A stretch of DNA of 64,000 nt from Croceimicrobium sp965279135 (GCA_965279135.1 OZ257133.1:2108001-2172000), one strand, 5' to 3'. Shown: positions 16,971 to 26,479, numbered from the stretch's first letter. The notes: generated from the letters alone by a model not told the origin. Translations and numbers: made by a program.

Positions 16971-18037
16971 GGCATATAATCTTTGTAGGAACTCGTATCA
17001 GTAAGTGCCCCCAAGAAGGAGATTAAGTCCTGTTTCTCTTGCTCGCTAATTTCAAATCCCGCTACCAATGGACTTTGCAGTCGATGCCCCTTGCCCCCTG
17101 AAGCATAGTGGTCGATAACGGACTCGAGATCCTGTAAAGAACCATTATGCATGTAAGGTGCTGTTAATGTGATATTCCGCAAAGTAGGGACTTTGAAGAG
17201 CCCTTCATGTTCTTCTAAATTATTGGTTACTCGTGCTCTACCTGAATCTTGATAAACCAATTCTAATCCATTGTTCTTAAAACTAAAATCTGTTGTTAGC
17301 GGCAGTTTATGACAGGCCGAGCAATTGAGTTGAGCACTTTTAAAAAGCTTCAGGCCTCTAATCTGGCCTGGGCTTAAGGCGGAAGAATCACCTGAATACT
17401 CATACTGATCAAAGGGAGAATTGAAAGAAACCAAAGCTCTCTCGTAGGTGGCGAGTGCCAAACTTAAAGTATAAGGATTCACATCATCCGTAAAAGCTTC
17501 TTGAAACTCTTTCTGATATTCCTGTGAAGCTGCTACCCTGGCCATAGCTTCTGTAAAGGGATTATCCATTTCGCGATGGTCCTCAATTGGTCCAATAACC
17601 TGACTCTCCAAACTGGGATTACCTCCATCCATGAATAGATAGGGTTGCCACGCCACATTGAAGAGAGTAGGTGAATTTCTACGATGCTGACGAGCCTCTA
17701 TGCCCTGAGCGACCCTACGTCCATCAGTAAATGCCAAATGCGTTAAATGACAACTGGAACAGGAGATGGTGGAATCTCGACTTAAAATAGGGTCAAAAAA
17801 CAGCTTTCTACCAAGAGCTATTCGTTTGGAACTTATTTCCTTACCCTCCTCTAATTTCATCTTAGGAAAGTGGGGAATATCAAATTCCATGAATTCAGTC
17901 GCCGATTTCTCAACAGAAACCGCCGCCTCCTGATTACAGGATACAATTAACACGAAAAAGCACAGCAAGAACAAAATGCTCCTGCTGTGCCTAAAGTTTT
18001 TAAGCTGTCCTAGCCTATCTCTAATTAGGGCCGCCAT
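16967..18037 (-). CDS. MbnH-like diheme cytochrome c peroxidase/MauG family lipoprotein
   Basis: About 356 residues. A lipoprotein signal (hydrophobic run ending LIVSCNQ) suggests periplasmic membrane anchoring. Two haem-attachment motifs are visible, CSSCH (about 93-97) and CSACH (about 239-243), the standard spacing of diheme CcpA/MauG enzymes. It directly follows, and overlaps by 17 bases, an MbnP-type gene. In that known pairing the diheme MbnH oxidises a tryptophan of MbnP in copper homeostasis. Start codons at 18058 (GTG), 18043 and 18037 are possible; 18037 gives the shortest overlap. A classical H2O2-detoxifying peroxidase is the alternative. Confidence 0.78.
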   Translation of the reverse strand: MAALIRDRLGQLKNFRHSRSILFLLCFFVLIVSCNQEAAVSVEKSATEFMEFDIPHFPKMKLEEGKEISSKRIALGRKLFFDPILSRDSTISCSSCHLTHLAFTDGRRVAQGIEARQHRRNSPTLFNVAWQPYLFMDGGNPSLESQVIGPIEDHREMDNPFTEAMARVAASQEYQKEFQEAFTDDVNPYTLSLALATYERALVSFNSPFDQYEYSGDSSALSPGQIRGLKLFKSAQLNCSACHKLPLTTDFSFKNNGLELVYQDSGRARVTNNLEEHEGLFKVPTLRNITLTAPYMHNGSLQDLESVIDHYASGGKGHRLQSPLVAGFEISEQEKQDLISFLGALTDTSSYKDYMP

Positions 18038-18836
18038 GACCATGACCGTGTCCTCCACCTAAACTAAAGGATGTAGCAGCATCGAATTGGTCCATCATCT
18101 TGATACCAAGAGCCCTTTGTGGCCCCATAGACATGGTTAATCTTTCGGTATTGAGATTAATGCCTTCCAGGAATTTAGCATAGTCAACCTTCATGGTAAT
18201 ATTAAGCTCATCACCAGCGGCTACATCTGTGTGAAGCATAGTGCTGCGATCCTTTCTTAGATCATTAGTACCGAGATGGTATGCGAACACTTCATCGAAG
18301 GTACCATCACCATCGTAATCAACATTACCTTCAATTTTTACAAAGATGTAACCTGAAGCCCAAGACCAGTACATACCTTCTGGCTGTGGAGCCAAGGGAT
18401 GGGAAGCATCAGTAAAATCGGTGGGTTGTACACCACTTTCACCAGACTCGGTATTAGTGGCTACGTCAATACCAATACTTACATTAAACATGTGCGCATG
18501 ACCAGGATCGATAGAACCCATATTACTCATTGCCACATCTGGACGAATGATATAGTATTCGGGATCCAGCATGGTCATATTAGAATTATCGTCCATCAAG
18601 ACCGGCTTTGACAGATAAAATGAAGCCAGTGTAAAACGAACCACATAGCCACTATCGGTTGTGTAATTGGTATTTAGAGCGAAATCATCTTCGCCGTATT
18701 TAAAATCGTAATTCAAGATTACCGGTACCATTTGATTTACCGGTTGTTGATTTTGGTTATTGTTATTATCGTCTTCGCATGCGCCAAGAATCAAAATGGC
18801 CAGGAAAAGAGGAATTATGGATTTATACTTTTTCAT
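18021..18836 (-). CDS. MbnP-family copper-associated lipoprotein
   Basis: A 271-residue exported lipoprotein: the ATG at 18836 gives MKKYKSIIPLFLAILILGAC, with the lipobox cysteine followed by a D/N-rich linker. The body (VPVILNYDFKYGEDDFALNT; VRFTLASFYLSKPVL; YWSWASGYIFVKIEGN) carries the segments typical of MbnP, including Trp residues of the kind modified in that family. The C-terminus is a histidine tail (GGGHGHGHGGPN), which could bind metal. The downstream diheme gene fits the MbnP-MbnH pair. The ORF is open from 18902, but the signal peptide sets the start. Confidence 0.78.
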   Translation of the reverse strand: MKKYKSIIPLFLAILILGACEDDNNNNQNQQPVNQMVPVILNYDFKYGEDDFALNTNYTTDSGYVVRFTLASFYLSKPVLMDDNSNMTMLDPEYYIIRPDVAMSNMGSIDPGHAHMFNVSIGIDVATNTESGESGVQPTDFTDASHPLAPQPEGMYWSWASGYIFVKIEGNVDYDGDGTFDEVFAYHLGTNDLRKDRSTMLHTDVAAGDELNITMKVDYAKFLEGINLNTERLTMSMGPQRALGIKMMDQFDAATSFSLGGGHGHGHGGPN

Positions 18837-18880
18837 GAGGGATGTTTTTAAAGATTTAAAAGAAGGTTTTACGATTAAAT

Positions 18881-19258
18881 CTAGGCCCGCGGGGGACGCC
18901 ATATACCCAAAGAATAACCTTTAAAAACGGAAATAGTTGCCAGATGGCTGCAAAGCTGATTATGCTTTAATCTTAAGAATTGGTTGAGAGAGCCATTATC
19001 ATCCTCCCCCATAAACCCTAAAACTTCTTCCTGATATTCAGGTGCCAGGGGTTTAGAAGGTGCGTTCGAACTTTCTCCTTTTAAAATGGCCTTTAATTGG
19101 CAATGACCCTGGCAATCGTTTCCTTCAATCTCCTTTTGCTCACAAAGCTGTTTAGCATAATAGCCCTGCTTAGCCTCAAATTGAAGCCAAAGCAAAGTAT
19201 TATTCATACCTGCTACCATAAAAACAATGGCTGCTAATATTGCGCTAAACCGGAGCAT
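18881..19258 (-). CDS. small Cys-containing membrane-anchored protein upstream of mbnP
   Basis: A 125-residue protein with one N-terminal hydrophobic segment (about 4-26) and a cysteine/histidine cluster, LCEQKEIEGNDCQGHCQLK, at about residues 38-56. The remainder is short and polar. Similar small proteins stand next to metal-uptake and MbnP genes in Bacteroidota, so a metal-related role is plausible but not shown. It is 44 bp upstream of the MbnP gene in the same direction and probably heads that operon. I do not recognise a named family. Confidence 0.7.
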   Translation of the reverse strand: MLRFSAILAAIVFMVAGMNNTLLWLQFEAKQGYYAKQLCEQKEIEGNDCQGHCQLKAILKGESSNAPSKPLAPEYQEEVLGFMGEDDNGSLNQFLRLKHNQLCSHLATISVFKGYSLGIWRPPRA

Positions 19259-19352
19259 ATATCAAAAATAAAAGCTCAGAATTACTTTTCTGTTACTCAA
19301 GTCACAAGTAACACGAGTGAATGAGTAAAGGGGTGGGTTTAATAAGAAACAG

Positions 19353-19390
19353 AAAAACCCGGCGGCACAAAAAAGAGGCCGCCAGGTTTT
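19353..19390 (-). terminator. terminator of the acs operon
   Basis: Read on the minus strand, AAAACC-x-GGCGGC pairs with GCCGCC-x-GGTTTT around a loop that contains TCTTTTTT, and the 3' arm ends in a T run. It lies 25 bp beyond the acs stop, separating the acetate operon from the copper genes. Confidence 0.8.
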
Positions 19391-19414
19391 CACACTTACA
19401 AATAAGGAAGAGCT

Positions 19415-21319
19415 TTATATAGCCCCTGCTTTAATCTCCTCAACTACATCCGGATCCAACAGAGTAGAAGTATCGCCAAGATTCGAGGTATCTCCTTCGG
19501 CTATTTTCCGAAGAATTCTACGCATGATTTTACCCGATCTTGTTTTGGGTAAGCCACTCACAAATTGAATCTTATCCGGCTTAGCAATTTTACCGATCTC
19601 TTCTACAACTGTCTCCACAATTTCGGCGTGCAACTTATCGGGATTAGTAGGAGGCTCCTTGGTTATCACATAAGCATAGATGCCTTGACCTTTAATGTCG
19701 TGTGGATATCCAACCACCGCAGATTCCGAGACGATGTGATCATTCGAATTGATCGCATTTTCAATTTCTGCAGTTCCAAAGCGGTGACCACTCACGTTAA
19801 TTACATCATCTACCCGACCAATTATGCGGTACATTCCATTTTCATCTCTCCTGGCGCCATCACCGGTGAAATAGTATCCATTATAATGGGAAAAATAAGT
19901 GTTCTTGCATCGCTCATGATCTCCATAAGTTGTGCGCAACATAGACGGCCAGGGGAAGCGCATTGCTAAATAACCTTCCTGGTCATTGCCCTCTATTTCA
20001 TTTCCTTCCTGATCCAGTAACACCGGTTGGATGCCAGGAAGCGGTAATCCGGCATGAGATGGTTTCATTGGACTATGAGCCCCTAATCCGGAGATCATAA
20101 TACCCCCGGTTTCAGTTTGCCACCAAGTATCCACAATGGGGCAGCGTTCCTTTCCTACGTGAATATGGTACCACTCCCAAGCCTCTTCGTTAATAGGCTC
20201 CCCTACCGTTCCAAGCACTTTAAGAGAATAAAGGCCATAACTCAATACATGATCTTCACCTTTAGCCATTAGGGCACGAATAGCGGTCGGGGCAGTATAA
20301 AACTGATTTACGCCATGCTTATCACATACCTGCCAAAAACGACCTGGATCCGGATAGGTTGGTACTCCCTCAAACATCAAGGTGGTAGCTCCATTTAACA
20401 AGGGACCATAAACAATGTAGGAATGACCGGTAATCCAACCGATATCTGCCGTACACCAGTATACATCACTTTCATCGTATTGGAACACGTTGGCAAAACT
20501 GTAGCCTGCATATACCATGTAACCCCCGCAGGTATGTACTACCCCCTTAGGCTTACCGGTTGAACCGGAAGTGTAGAGAATAAATAGCATATCCTCACTA
20601 TCCATAGGCTCTGCAGGACATTCGCTGCTCGAACCCAGAAGCTCCTCGTGCAGCCAAAAATCTCTTCCGGCTTCCATTTGAATATTCCAACGGGTTCTTT
20701 CTACAACCAGAACTGTTTCCACACTCTCGCAGCTTTTCAGAGCTTCGTCCACTACCCCCTTACAAGGAATCTCTTTTGCACCGCGATAAATACCATCGGC
20801 TGTAATCACCATTTTACAAGACGAATCGTTGATACGATCGGCCAGCGCATGAGCAGAAAACCCAGCAAATACTACTGAGTGCACGGCTCCAATCCTCGCA
20901 CATGCTAAAACAGCGATGGTAAGTTCGGGGATCATTGGCATGTAGATGGCTACCCGGTCGCCTTTTTCAATTCCATGCTTCTTTAAAACATTCGCGGTGC
21001 GACATACTTCTTCATGCAGTTCGCGATAGGTCATGCGCACAAATCGCTCCTTAGGATCATTCGGTTCCCAAATAAGGGCCAGTTTGTTTCCCCGAGTTTC
21101 GAGGTGTCGATCCAAACAGTTCTCGGTGATATTCAATTTGGCATTGGTAAACCACTTAACGTCGGGTGTATCGAATTCCCATTCCAGGGTTTTATCCCAA
21201 GGCTTTTGCCACTTGTAGTTTGCGGCTATCTGACCCCAGAAGAACTCGGGGCTTTCAGTACTTAGCTTATACTGCTCATGATATTCCTCAATGGAATTAA
21301 TGCGGAATTTTGTTTCCAT
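19415..21319 (-). CDS. acs: acetyl-CoA synthetase (AMP-forming acetate-CoA ligase)
   Basis: A 634-residue ANL-superfamily ligase. Motifs: YTSGSTGKPKGVVHT (ATP P-loop, about residue 247-261), WWQTETGG (about 395), YFTGDGARRDENGMYRIIGR with the hinge Asp, and PKTRSGKIMRR holding the catalytic lysine near residue 595, the residue often acetylated for control. It makes acetyl-CoA from acetate, ATP and CoA. Length is close to the usual 650 residues. It is the last gene of a run 59-aa protein - kinase - receiver - prpE - acs, with only three bases between prpE and acs, so expression is probably linked to the CrbS-like sensor. Confidence 0.95.
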   Translation of the reverse strand: METKFRINSIEEYHEQYKLSTESPEFFWGQIAANYKWQKPWDKTLEWEFDTPDVKWFTNAKLNITENCLDRHLETRGNKLALIWEPNDPKERFVRMTYRELHEEVCRTANVLKKHGIEKGDRVAIYMPMIPELTIAVLACARIGAVHSVVFAGFSAHALADRINDSSCKMVITADGIYRGAKEIPCKGVVDEALKSCESVETVLVVERTRWNIQMEAGRDFWLHEELLGSSSECPAEPMDSEDMLFILYTSGSTGKPKGVVHTCGGYMVYAGYSFANVFQYDESDVYWCTADIGWITGHSYIVYGPLLNGATTLMFEGVPTYPDPGRFWQVCDKHGVNQFYTAPTAIRALMAKGEDHVLSYGLYSLKVLGTVGEPINEEAWEWYHIHVGKERCPIVDTWWQTETGGIMISGLGAHSPMKPSHAGLPLPGIQPVLLDQEGNEIEGNDQEGYLAMRFPWPSMLRTTYGDHERCKNTYFSHYNGYYFTGDGARRDENGMYRIIGRVDDVINVSGHRFGTAEIENAINSNDHIVSESAVVGYPHDIKGQGIYAYVITKEPPTNPDKLHAEIVETVVEEIGKIAKPDKIQFVSGLPKTRSGKIMRRILRKIAEGDTSNLGDTSTLLDPDVVEEIKAGAI

Positions 21320-21322
21320 TAT

Positions 21323-23215
21323 CTAGCTGGTTATTTGTTTTAAATTAGGATGAATGATATCGTTGATTTCCTGCACTATAGCCGGATCGTCAATGGTTGA
21401 TGGAATTTTTAATTCCTCCTCATTAACAATCGCCCGCAGGAGCTTTCTTAATATTTTCCCTGAACGGGTTTTTGGTAAACGGATTACCTGATGAACTTTC
21501 TTTAATGCGGCAACAGCGCCAATTTCAGATCTGACGGCGGCGACAATTTCCTCAGCTACTTCCTGAAAGGCCTTGCCATTTTGATGACATACAACAAGCG
21601 CCATGGGTATCTGTCCTTTTAAGCTGTCGTTTACACCAATCACTGCACATTCGGCAACAGCAGGGTGCGCTGCTACCACTTCTTCCATCTCCACCGTTGA
21701 AAGCCGATGCCCCGCGACATTGATGATGTCATCTACTCTACCGGTAATATAGGTAAAGCCTTCCTCATCTTTGAAACCCCCGTCACCACTAAAGTAAAAG
21801 CCTGGGAATCGTTCCAAATACGATGATTTAAAACCCTCTGGATTTTTCCATAAACTAGGTAAGCAACCCGGAGGCAATGGCAGTTTGACTGCCACATAAC
21901 CTTCTTCTCCCGGATCTGCGGGACTGCCATCCGACCTTAGAATCTGAAGATCATATCCAGCAACAGGTTTAGTTACGGATCCTGGTCTCACCTTCAAAAG
22001 TTCCATTCCCGGAAAGTTAGAAAGCATGGGCCAACCACTTTCGGTTTGCCACCAATGATCAATAACCGGAATCCCTAATTGCCCTTGTAGCCAATTTAAG
22101 GTATCTACGTCGCATCGTTCCCCTGCCAGGAATTGGTATTCCAGACTACTTAAATCGTACTTATTGATGAACTCCCCTTCCGGATCTTCCTTGCGTATGG
22201 CCCGAATCGCGGTAGGCGCAGTGAACATCACCTTAACCTTATATTCTGAGATAATTCGCCAAAAAGTTGACGCGTCGGGCGTCCGGATAGGCTTACCTTC
22301 AAAAAGAACGGTACTTGCTCCGGTGATTAGTGGAGCGTAAACAATATAGGAGTGCCCTACTACCCAACCAATATCAGAAGCCGCCCAATAAACATCTCCG
22401 GCCTTAATTCCATAAATCTTTTCCATACTGTACCGTAGGGCCACAGCATGCCCGCCATTATCACGAACCACGCCTTTAGGCTTACCAGTAGTTCCACTAG
22501 TGTACAGTATATAAAGCGGATCAGTAGCATAGACAGGGGTACAACCCACACTTTCTGCCTCCGCCACCATCTGATCAAAGTCTACATCATAGTCCTTACT
22601 AGGAACTAAAGCGCCAAGCTTCCGCTGATAAATAACCACCGTTTCCGGTTTAAACTCCGCTAAATCCATTGCCTTATCAACCATTGGTTTGTAAGGAATT
22701 ATACGATCAACCTCGATTCCCGAAGAAGCAGTTATTAACAGTTTAGGACGTGCGTCATCAATACGTATGGCTAATTCGTGAGGGGCAAAACCTCCAAACA
22801 CCACGGAATGCACTGCACCTAAACGAGCACAGGCTAACATAGACATCACAGCCTGAGGGATCATTGGCATGTAGATGATCACCGTATCACCCTTTTTAAT
22901 CCCCAATTTCTTTAGTCCCCCTGCGATACGCGCCACTTGATCGCGCATTTCGCGATAGGTAAACTGCTGCTTGGTCTGAGTTACCGGAGAGTCATAATAA
23001 AGGGCGATCTGATCACCACGTCCATTTTCTACATGATAGTCTAAGGCGAGATAGGCAGTATTGGTCATCGCTCCCTGATACCAACGGTACAAATCGTTTT
23101 CGTCCTTCGAAAGAACTTGATCTGCTGGTCGATACCAGTCAATTTTATTAGCCTGTTCAGACCAGAATTCCTCTGGATCGGAAAGGCTTTTAAGGTATTC
23201 GGCTTGGTAAGACAT
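21323..23215 (-). CDS. prpE: propionyl-CoA synthetase (AMP-forming)
   Basis: A 630-residue ANL-family acyl-CoA ligase, paralogous to the next gene. The P-loop YTSGTTGKPKGVVRDNGGHA, the segment WWQTESGWPM and the C-terminal lysine in PKTRSGKILRK are present. The motif RDNGGHA and the overall pattern are closer to PrpE than to Acs, so propionate (or a similar short acid) is the likely substrate. It sits between the receiver gene (gap of four bases) and acs (gap of three) in one operon. Acetoacetyl-CoA synthetase is excluded by the tight resemblance to PrpE motifs; exact specificity is inferred. Confidence 0.88.
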   Translation of the reverse strand: MSYQAEYLKSLSDPEEFWSEQANKIDWYRPADQVLSKDENDLYRWYQGAMTNTAYLALDYHVENGRGDQIALYYDSPVTQTKQQFTYREMRDQVARIAGGLKKLGIKKGDTVIIYMPMIPQAVMSMLACARLGAVHSVVFGGFAPHELAIRIDDARPKLLITASSGIEVDRIIPYKPMVDKAMDLAEFKPETVVIYQRKLGALVPSKDYDVDFDQMVAEAESVGCTPVYATDPLYILYTSGTTGKPKGVVRDNGGHAVALRYSMEKIYGIKAGDVYWAASDIGWVVGHSYIVYAPLITGASTVLFEGKPIRTPDASTFWRIISEYKVKVMFTAPTAIRAIRKEDPEGEFINKYDLSSLEYQFLAGERCDVDTLNWLQGQLGIPVIDHWWQTESGWPMLSNFPGMELLKVRPGSVTKPVAGYDLQILRSDGSPADPGEEGYVAVKLPLPPGCLPSLWKNPEGFKSSYLERFPGFYFSGDGGFKDEEGFTYITGRVDDIINVAGHRLSTVEMEEVVAAHPAVAECAVIGVNDSLKGQIPMALVVCHQNGKAFQEVAEEIVAAVRSEIGAVAALKKVHQVIRLPKTRSGKILRKLLRAIVNEEELKIPSTIDDPAIVQEINDIIHPNLKQITS

Positions 23216-23219
23216 ATGC

Positions 23220-23576
23220 TTATATTAAGGCTTGAACATGTTGAAGAAGATCTTTATTGGAGAAGGGTTTTAGGAGATATAGGTCAGCCCCATGATCATA
23301 GCCCTTCTGCACGTCATCTTTCTTACTTTTTGCAGATAGAAATACTACTTTGGGAGCTAAGCTTTTGGCTTTGAGGTAATCGCATACTTCATAACCGTCA
23401 ACGTCGGGCATCATAATATCAAGCAATACCAGATCGGGCTCATGAAGATCAGCGAGGTTCTTTGCTTCATTGCCATTTCGGGCGATATATACCTCGTAAC
23501 CCTTTCTTTTAAAGAGGTATTCCAAGGACATTAGTATGTTGATCTCGTCATCTACGATGAGAATTTTAGAGCGCAT
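23220..23576 (-). CDS. stand-alone receiver protein paired with the symporter-kinase
   Basis: A 118-residue receiver domain: acidic pair in ILIVDDE, phospho-acceptor aspartate in LVLLDIMMPDVDGYEV (near residue 53) and KPFS with the conserved lysine near residue 104. There is no DNA-binding domain. In Proteobacteria the CrbS partner CrbR has a LuxR-type output, so a receiver-only partner is different. The ATG at 23576 is the natural start and overlaps the kinase stop by 11 bases. It is followed at once by prpE and acs. Output must go through another protein. Confidence 0.88.
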   Translation of the reverse strand: MRSKILIVDDEINILMSLEYLFKRKGYEVYIARNGNEAKNLADLHEPDLVLLDIMMPDVDGYEVCDYLKAKSLAPKVVFLSAKSKKDDVQKGYDHGADLYLLKPFSNKDLLQHVQALI

Positions 23577-26253
23577 GAGGGAGGGATTTCGAGTTTTTAA
23601 GTTGGGTTTCTTTTTGATATAAGGGTAAGGTAAAGGAGATTCGGGCTCCACCTTGCGTAGCCTCTTCAATCCAGATTTTACCTTTATGCATTTGAATGAT
23701 ATTCTTGCTGATGGCCAATCCGAGACCGCTACCTGCAGGCTTACGGCGGGTTTGATTTCTCACCTGGTAGAATTTATCAAAGACCATTTCGCGATCGGAT
23801 TCGGGAATTCCTTTACCATTATCCTGAATATTGACCTTTAGGTATTGATCCAGTTGATAGGCAGTTACCTTTATTTTTCCGCCATCAGTCTTCGCATACT
23901 TTAAAGCATTCCCGATAAGGTTGTGCAGCACCTGAGCAATCCGATCTTCATCGGCATAGGTCGTGGGTAATTTGGCCGAAATCTCAAACTCCAATTCATG
24001 CCCACGTTTTTGGGCCAAAGCCTGAAACTGTTTTACGGTATCTATCAATAAAGCTTCTAAATCGAGACGACTGAGGGAAAGCTTCTGGTTCCCGCTTTCA
24101 AATTTCTCAAGGTCTAAAACGTTCCCAATAAGCCTGGTCAGACGATCACAATCCTTTACCATGTTATTGATAAAGCGCTGGCGATCCGCTTCCGGCATTT
24201 CGGGATCATCCTGCAGCAATTCAGCCTGGGTGCGAATTGCGGTTAATGGCGTGCGTAATTCATGGGTAACAGTATAGAGGAATTCATCCTTAAGATCTGT
24301 AATTTCCTGAAGCTTATCATTGGCTGCCTTTAGTTCCTCAGTGGCCATTTTCAGTTGCTCTCCCCGAGTACTCAACTCTCGATTTAACTGCAAAACCTTT
24401 TGACTTTCCTCCAAAATCCCGAGAACCTCAGTCCTACTTAATTCCTCTCGCTGCACTACAGATGAAATCATAATCTTAGCGCTGGCTGGGCCAATAGCTT
24501 CAGAAAGAAGTCTTTCGGCATATCCAATTACACGGCTATCCGCCGTGGGAGAACTATTCCAATCGATACTGTTTAATCGAGCGTAGCGATCCAGAACTTT
24601 GTCTGTACGATGCGATCCCAAAAAGTTGATCAACAAGCTTTTTATATCGGGAAACGGTGCCGATCCACGGTACATTTCCGGGGCATCATCACCGGAAAGC
24701 AACTCACTAGCCTCAACAAAAATGGTGGCTTGATTCTCTTCCTCTTGACTGGGATTCAATTTTAAGCTCCAGTAAACAAATACACTTGCGTTTATTAAAA
24801 GACTGAGAATAACAGCGGCGCTCAATAGACTCAATTGCATCGTTTCTGCTATATGAGCGGGAGAAAAGACTCCAAGCGTATCTATCGAAAAACCTAATAC
24901 GGACAGGAACTCAGGTAATACCAGAAAATAAAACCAGATGGTGAAACCTAAAGAGATCCCCGCAATAGCACCTTTGCGTTGGGCCTGTTTCCAAAAGAGC
25001 GCACCAAAGAAAGCAGGAGCAAATTGACTTATAGCCGCGAAGGACACCATACCAATACTCACCAGGGATTCATTTAGAGCGATATAGTGATAATAGAGAT
25101 AGGCCAGGATTAGTATTCCAAAAATTGCCCAGCGACGCAGGGCGATAATTCTTCGCTCTAGTGAGCTCTCCTTATTCCAGACAATCTGAGGTACCAATAC
25201 ATGAGTACTAAACATGTTTCCAAGAGCCAGAGTAGATACAATAATCATAGAGGTCGCCGCCGAAAGTCCACCCAGAAAGGCTAGAGCCGCAGTACCCGAA
25301 CCTCCGCTTTGAAGGCTTAATGAAAGAAGGTAAAAATCGGATGGAGTATCAGGAGCCCAAATTGGTCCCATCAAGGCAAAGGGAACCACAAATAAATTGA
25401 GGATCAACATATAGAGGGGCACCAACCAAAGGGCCTTAGGAATATTTTTAATGCTGTTGTTCTCCACTATTCCCATCTGAAACTGGCGGGGTAATAGCAT
25501 AAATGAGAAAGCGGAAATAAGCAGTATGCCGAACCAATCCGTTACGGGAAAATCTACCTTCTGACTAGCAAACTGATCCAATGCGGTAAAGAATCGATCG
25601 TCTTCTACAAAGGCTTGCAATCCAATGAAACCTACAATCAGAAATGCAATGAGTTTAAAAAGGCTCTCAAAGGCAATAGTTCCGATCAGTCCGGCTTTAG
25701 GTCTATTGCTCTGAACATAACGGGTTCCAAACAGAACTGTAAAAAGGAACATAATGAGGGTTACATACAGAGCAGGATCAGCCAGGCTAAATCCACTGTT
25801 AAACTGAATCTCGTTTTCGGTAAGCACGACAAAGCTTTCGCTGATGGCCTTAATCTGCAAAGAGATATAAGGTAGAATCCCAATTAACGAAAGGGCGGCT
25901 ACGAGCTTACCCATAAAAGCGTCCTTACCATAACGGGCGGAAAGCAAATCCGCGAGGGAGGCGATACCCTGGTTGACTTTTAAATAATAGAGCTTTTTGG
26001 CAATGGGGTACCAAACAAATAAAGCCAATGTAGGACCGATGTAAATAAGTAAAAAATCAATGCCGGAATCGGCGGCACGACCAATGCTTCCGTAAAAGGT
26101 CCAGGCTGTGCAGTAAACGGCCAATGCCAAAGCATAGACATAGGGCATCCATTTACGAAAGCCCATATTGCTGAGTCTTTTCTCAAAGAACCATCCTGCC
26201 CCGAAAATGAAGGCCAGGTAGGCAGTTCCTATGACAATCAGCAATAAAGTCAT
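23566..26253 (-). CDS. sodium:solute symporter-histidine kinase fusion (CrbS/CbrA-like)
   Basis: An 895-residue hybrid. Residues 1-500 contain about thirteen membrane segments of the SSS transporter family (e.g. YCTAWTFYGSIGRAADSG, FVAFAAISQFAPAFFG-like segments). A helical linker (560-640) follows, then a coiled coil, the HisKA box HELRTPLTAIRTQAELLQ and a HATPase with DNGKGIPESDREMVFDKFY and GSGLGLAISK. Known relatives sense short-chain acids or other substrates and control acs (CrbS) or carbon use (CbrA). Immediate linkage to receiver, prpE and acs supports acetate/propionate sensing. Whether it also transports is open. Confidence 0.88.
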   Translation of the reverse strand: MTLLLIVIGTAYLAFIFGAGWFFEKRLSNMGFRKWMPYVYALALAVYCTAWTFYGSIGRAADSGIDFLLIYIGPTLALFVWYPIAKKLYYLKVNQGIASLADLLSARYGKDAFMGKLVAALSLIGILPYISLQIKAISESFVVLTENEIQFNSGFSLADPALYVTLIMFLFTVLFGTRYVQSNRPKAGLIGTIAFESLFKLIAFLIVGFIGLQAFVEDDRFFTALDQFASQKVDFPVTDWFGILLISAFSFMLLPRQFQMGIVENNSIKNIPKALWLVPLYMLILNLFVVPFALMGPIWAPDTPSDFYLLSLSLQSGGSGTAALAFLGGLSAATSMIIVSTLALGNMFSTHVLVPQIVWNKESSLERRIIALRRWAIFGILILAYLYYHYIALNESLVSIGMVSFAAISQFAPAFFGALFWKQAQRKGAIAGISLGFTIWFYFLVLPEFLSVLGFSIDTLGVFSPAHIAETMQLSLLSAAVILSLLINASVFVYWSLKLNPSQEEENQATIFVEASELLSGDDAPEMYRGSAPFPDIKSLLINFLGSHRTDKVLDRYARLNSIDWNSSPTADSRVIGYAERLLSEAIGPASAKIMISSVVQREELSRTEVLGILEESQKVLQLNRELSTRGEQLKMATEELKAANDKLQEITDLKDEFLYTVTHELRTPLTAIRTQAELLQDDPEMPEADRQRFINNMVKDCDRLTRLIGNVLDLEKFESGNQKLSLSRLDLEALLIDTVKQFQALAQKRGHELEFEISAKLPTTYADEDRIAQVLHNLIGNALKYAKTDGGKIKVTAYQLDQYLKVNIQDNGKGIPESDREMVFDKFYQVRNQTRRKPAGSGLGLAISKNIIQMHKGKIWIEEATQGGARISFTLPLYQKETQLKNSKSLPHAL

Positions 26254-26429
26254 TCCTTGCTTTCAATCTTTCTAGCGGTGCGAATCAGGTACAAAATCCA
26301 AACTATAAAGAGCAGAAAGAGGTAAATGATATAGCTCAGCGATCCTTCGAAGAAGGACCAGAATAAAGGAGAAATGACCGTTAAACTTAGTATAACGATC
26401 AAGGTATTTTTAGTGAATAATTTCTCCAT
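26250..26429 (-). CDS. 59-residue membrane protein at the head of the symporter-kinase operon
   Basis: A short gene with codons from ATG (26427-26429) to a TGA that overlaps the kinase ATG (ATGA). The product begins MEKLFTKNTLIVILSLTVIS and has two hydrophobic stretches (about 9-25 and 30-50), ending in a basic, charged tail. Translational coupling to the kinase and the conserved overlap suggest a real small protein, perhaps a partner subunit of the transporter-like domain. It is not recognised by name and is too short for standard gene cut-offs. Confidence 0.65.
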   Translation of the reverse strand: MEKLFTKNTLIVILSLTVISPLFWSFFEGSLSYIIYLFLLFIVWILYLIRTARKIESKE

Positions 26430-26461
26430 TGTCCAAATATTCTAAAAACGAAACAATTGTA

Positions 26462-26479
26462 AGCTGATATAAATCAGCT
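26462..26479. promoter_or_regulatory. inverted repeat upstream of the symporter-kinase operon
   Basis: AGCTGAT-ATAA-ATCAGCT, a 7-bp inverted repeat with a 4-bp centre, lies 33 bp upstream of the 59-residue gene, in the region where the operon promoter should be. It is directly next to the terminator-like hairpin of the upstream symporter gene. It could be a repressor or activator site for the acs operon. Confidence 0.4.
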
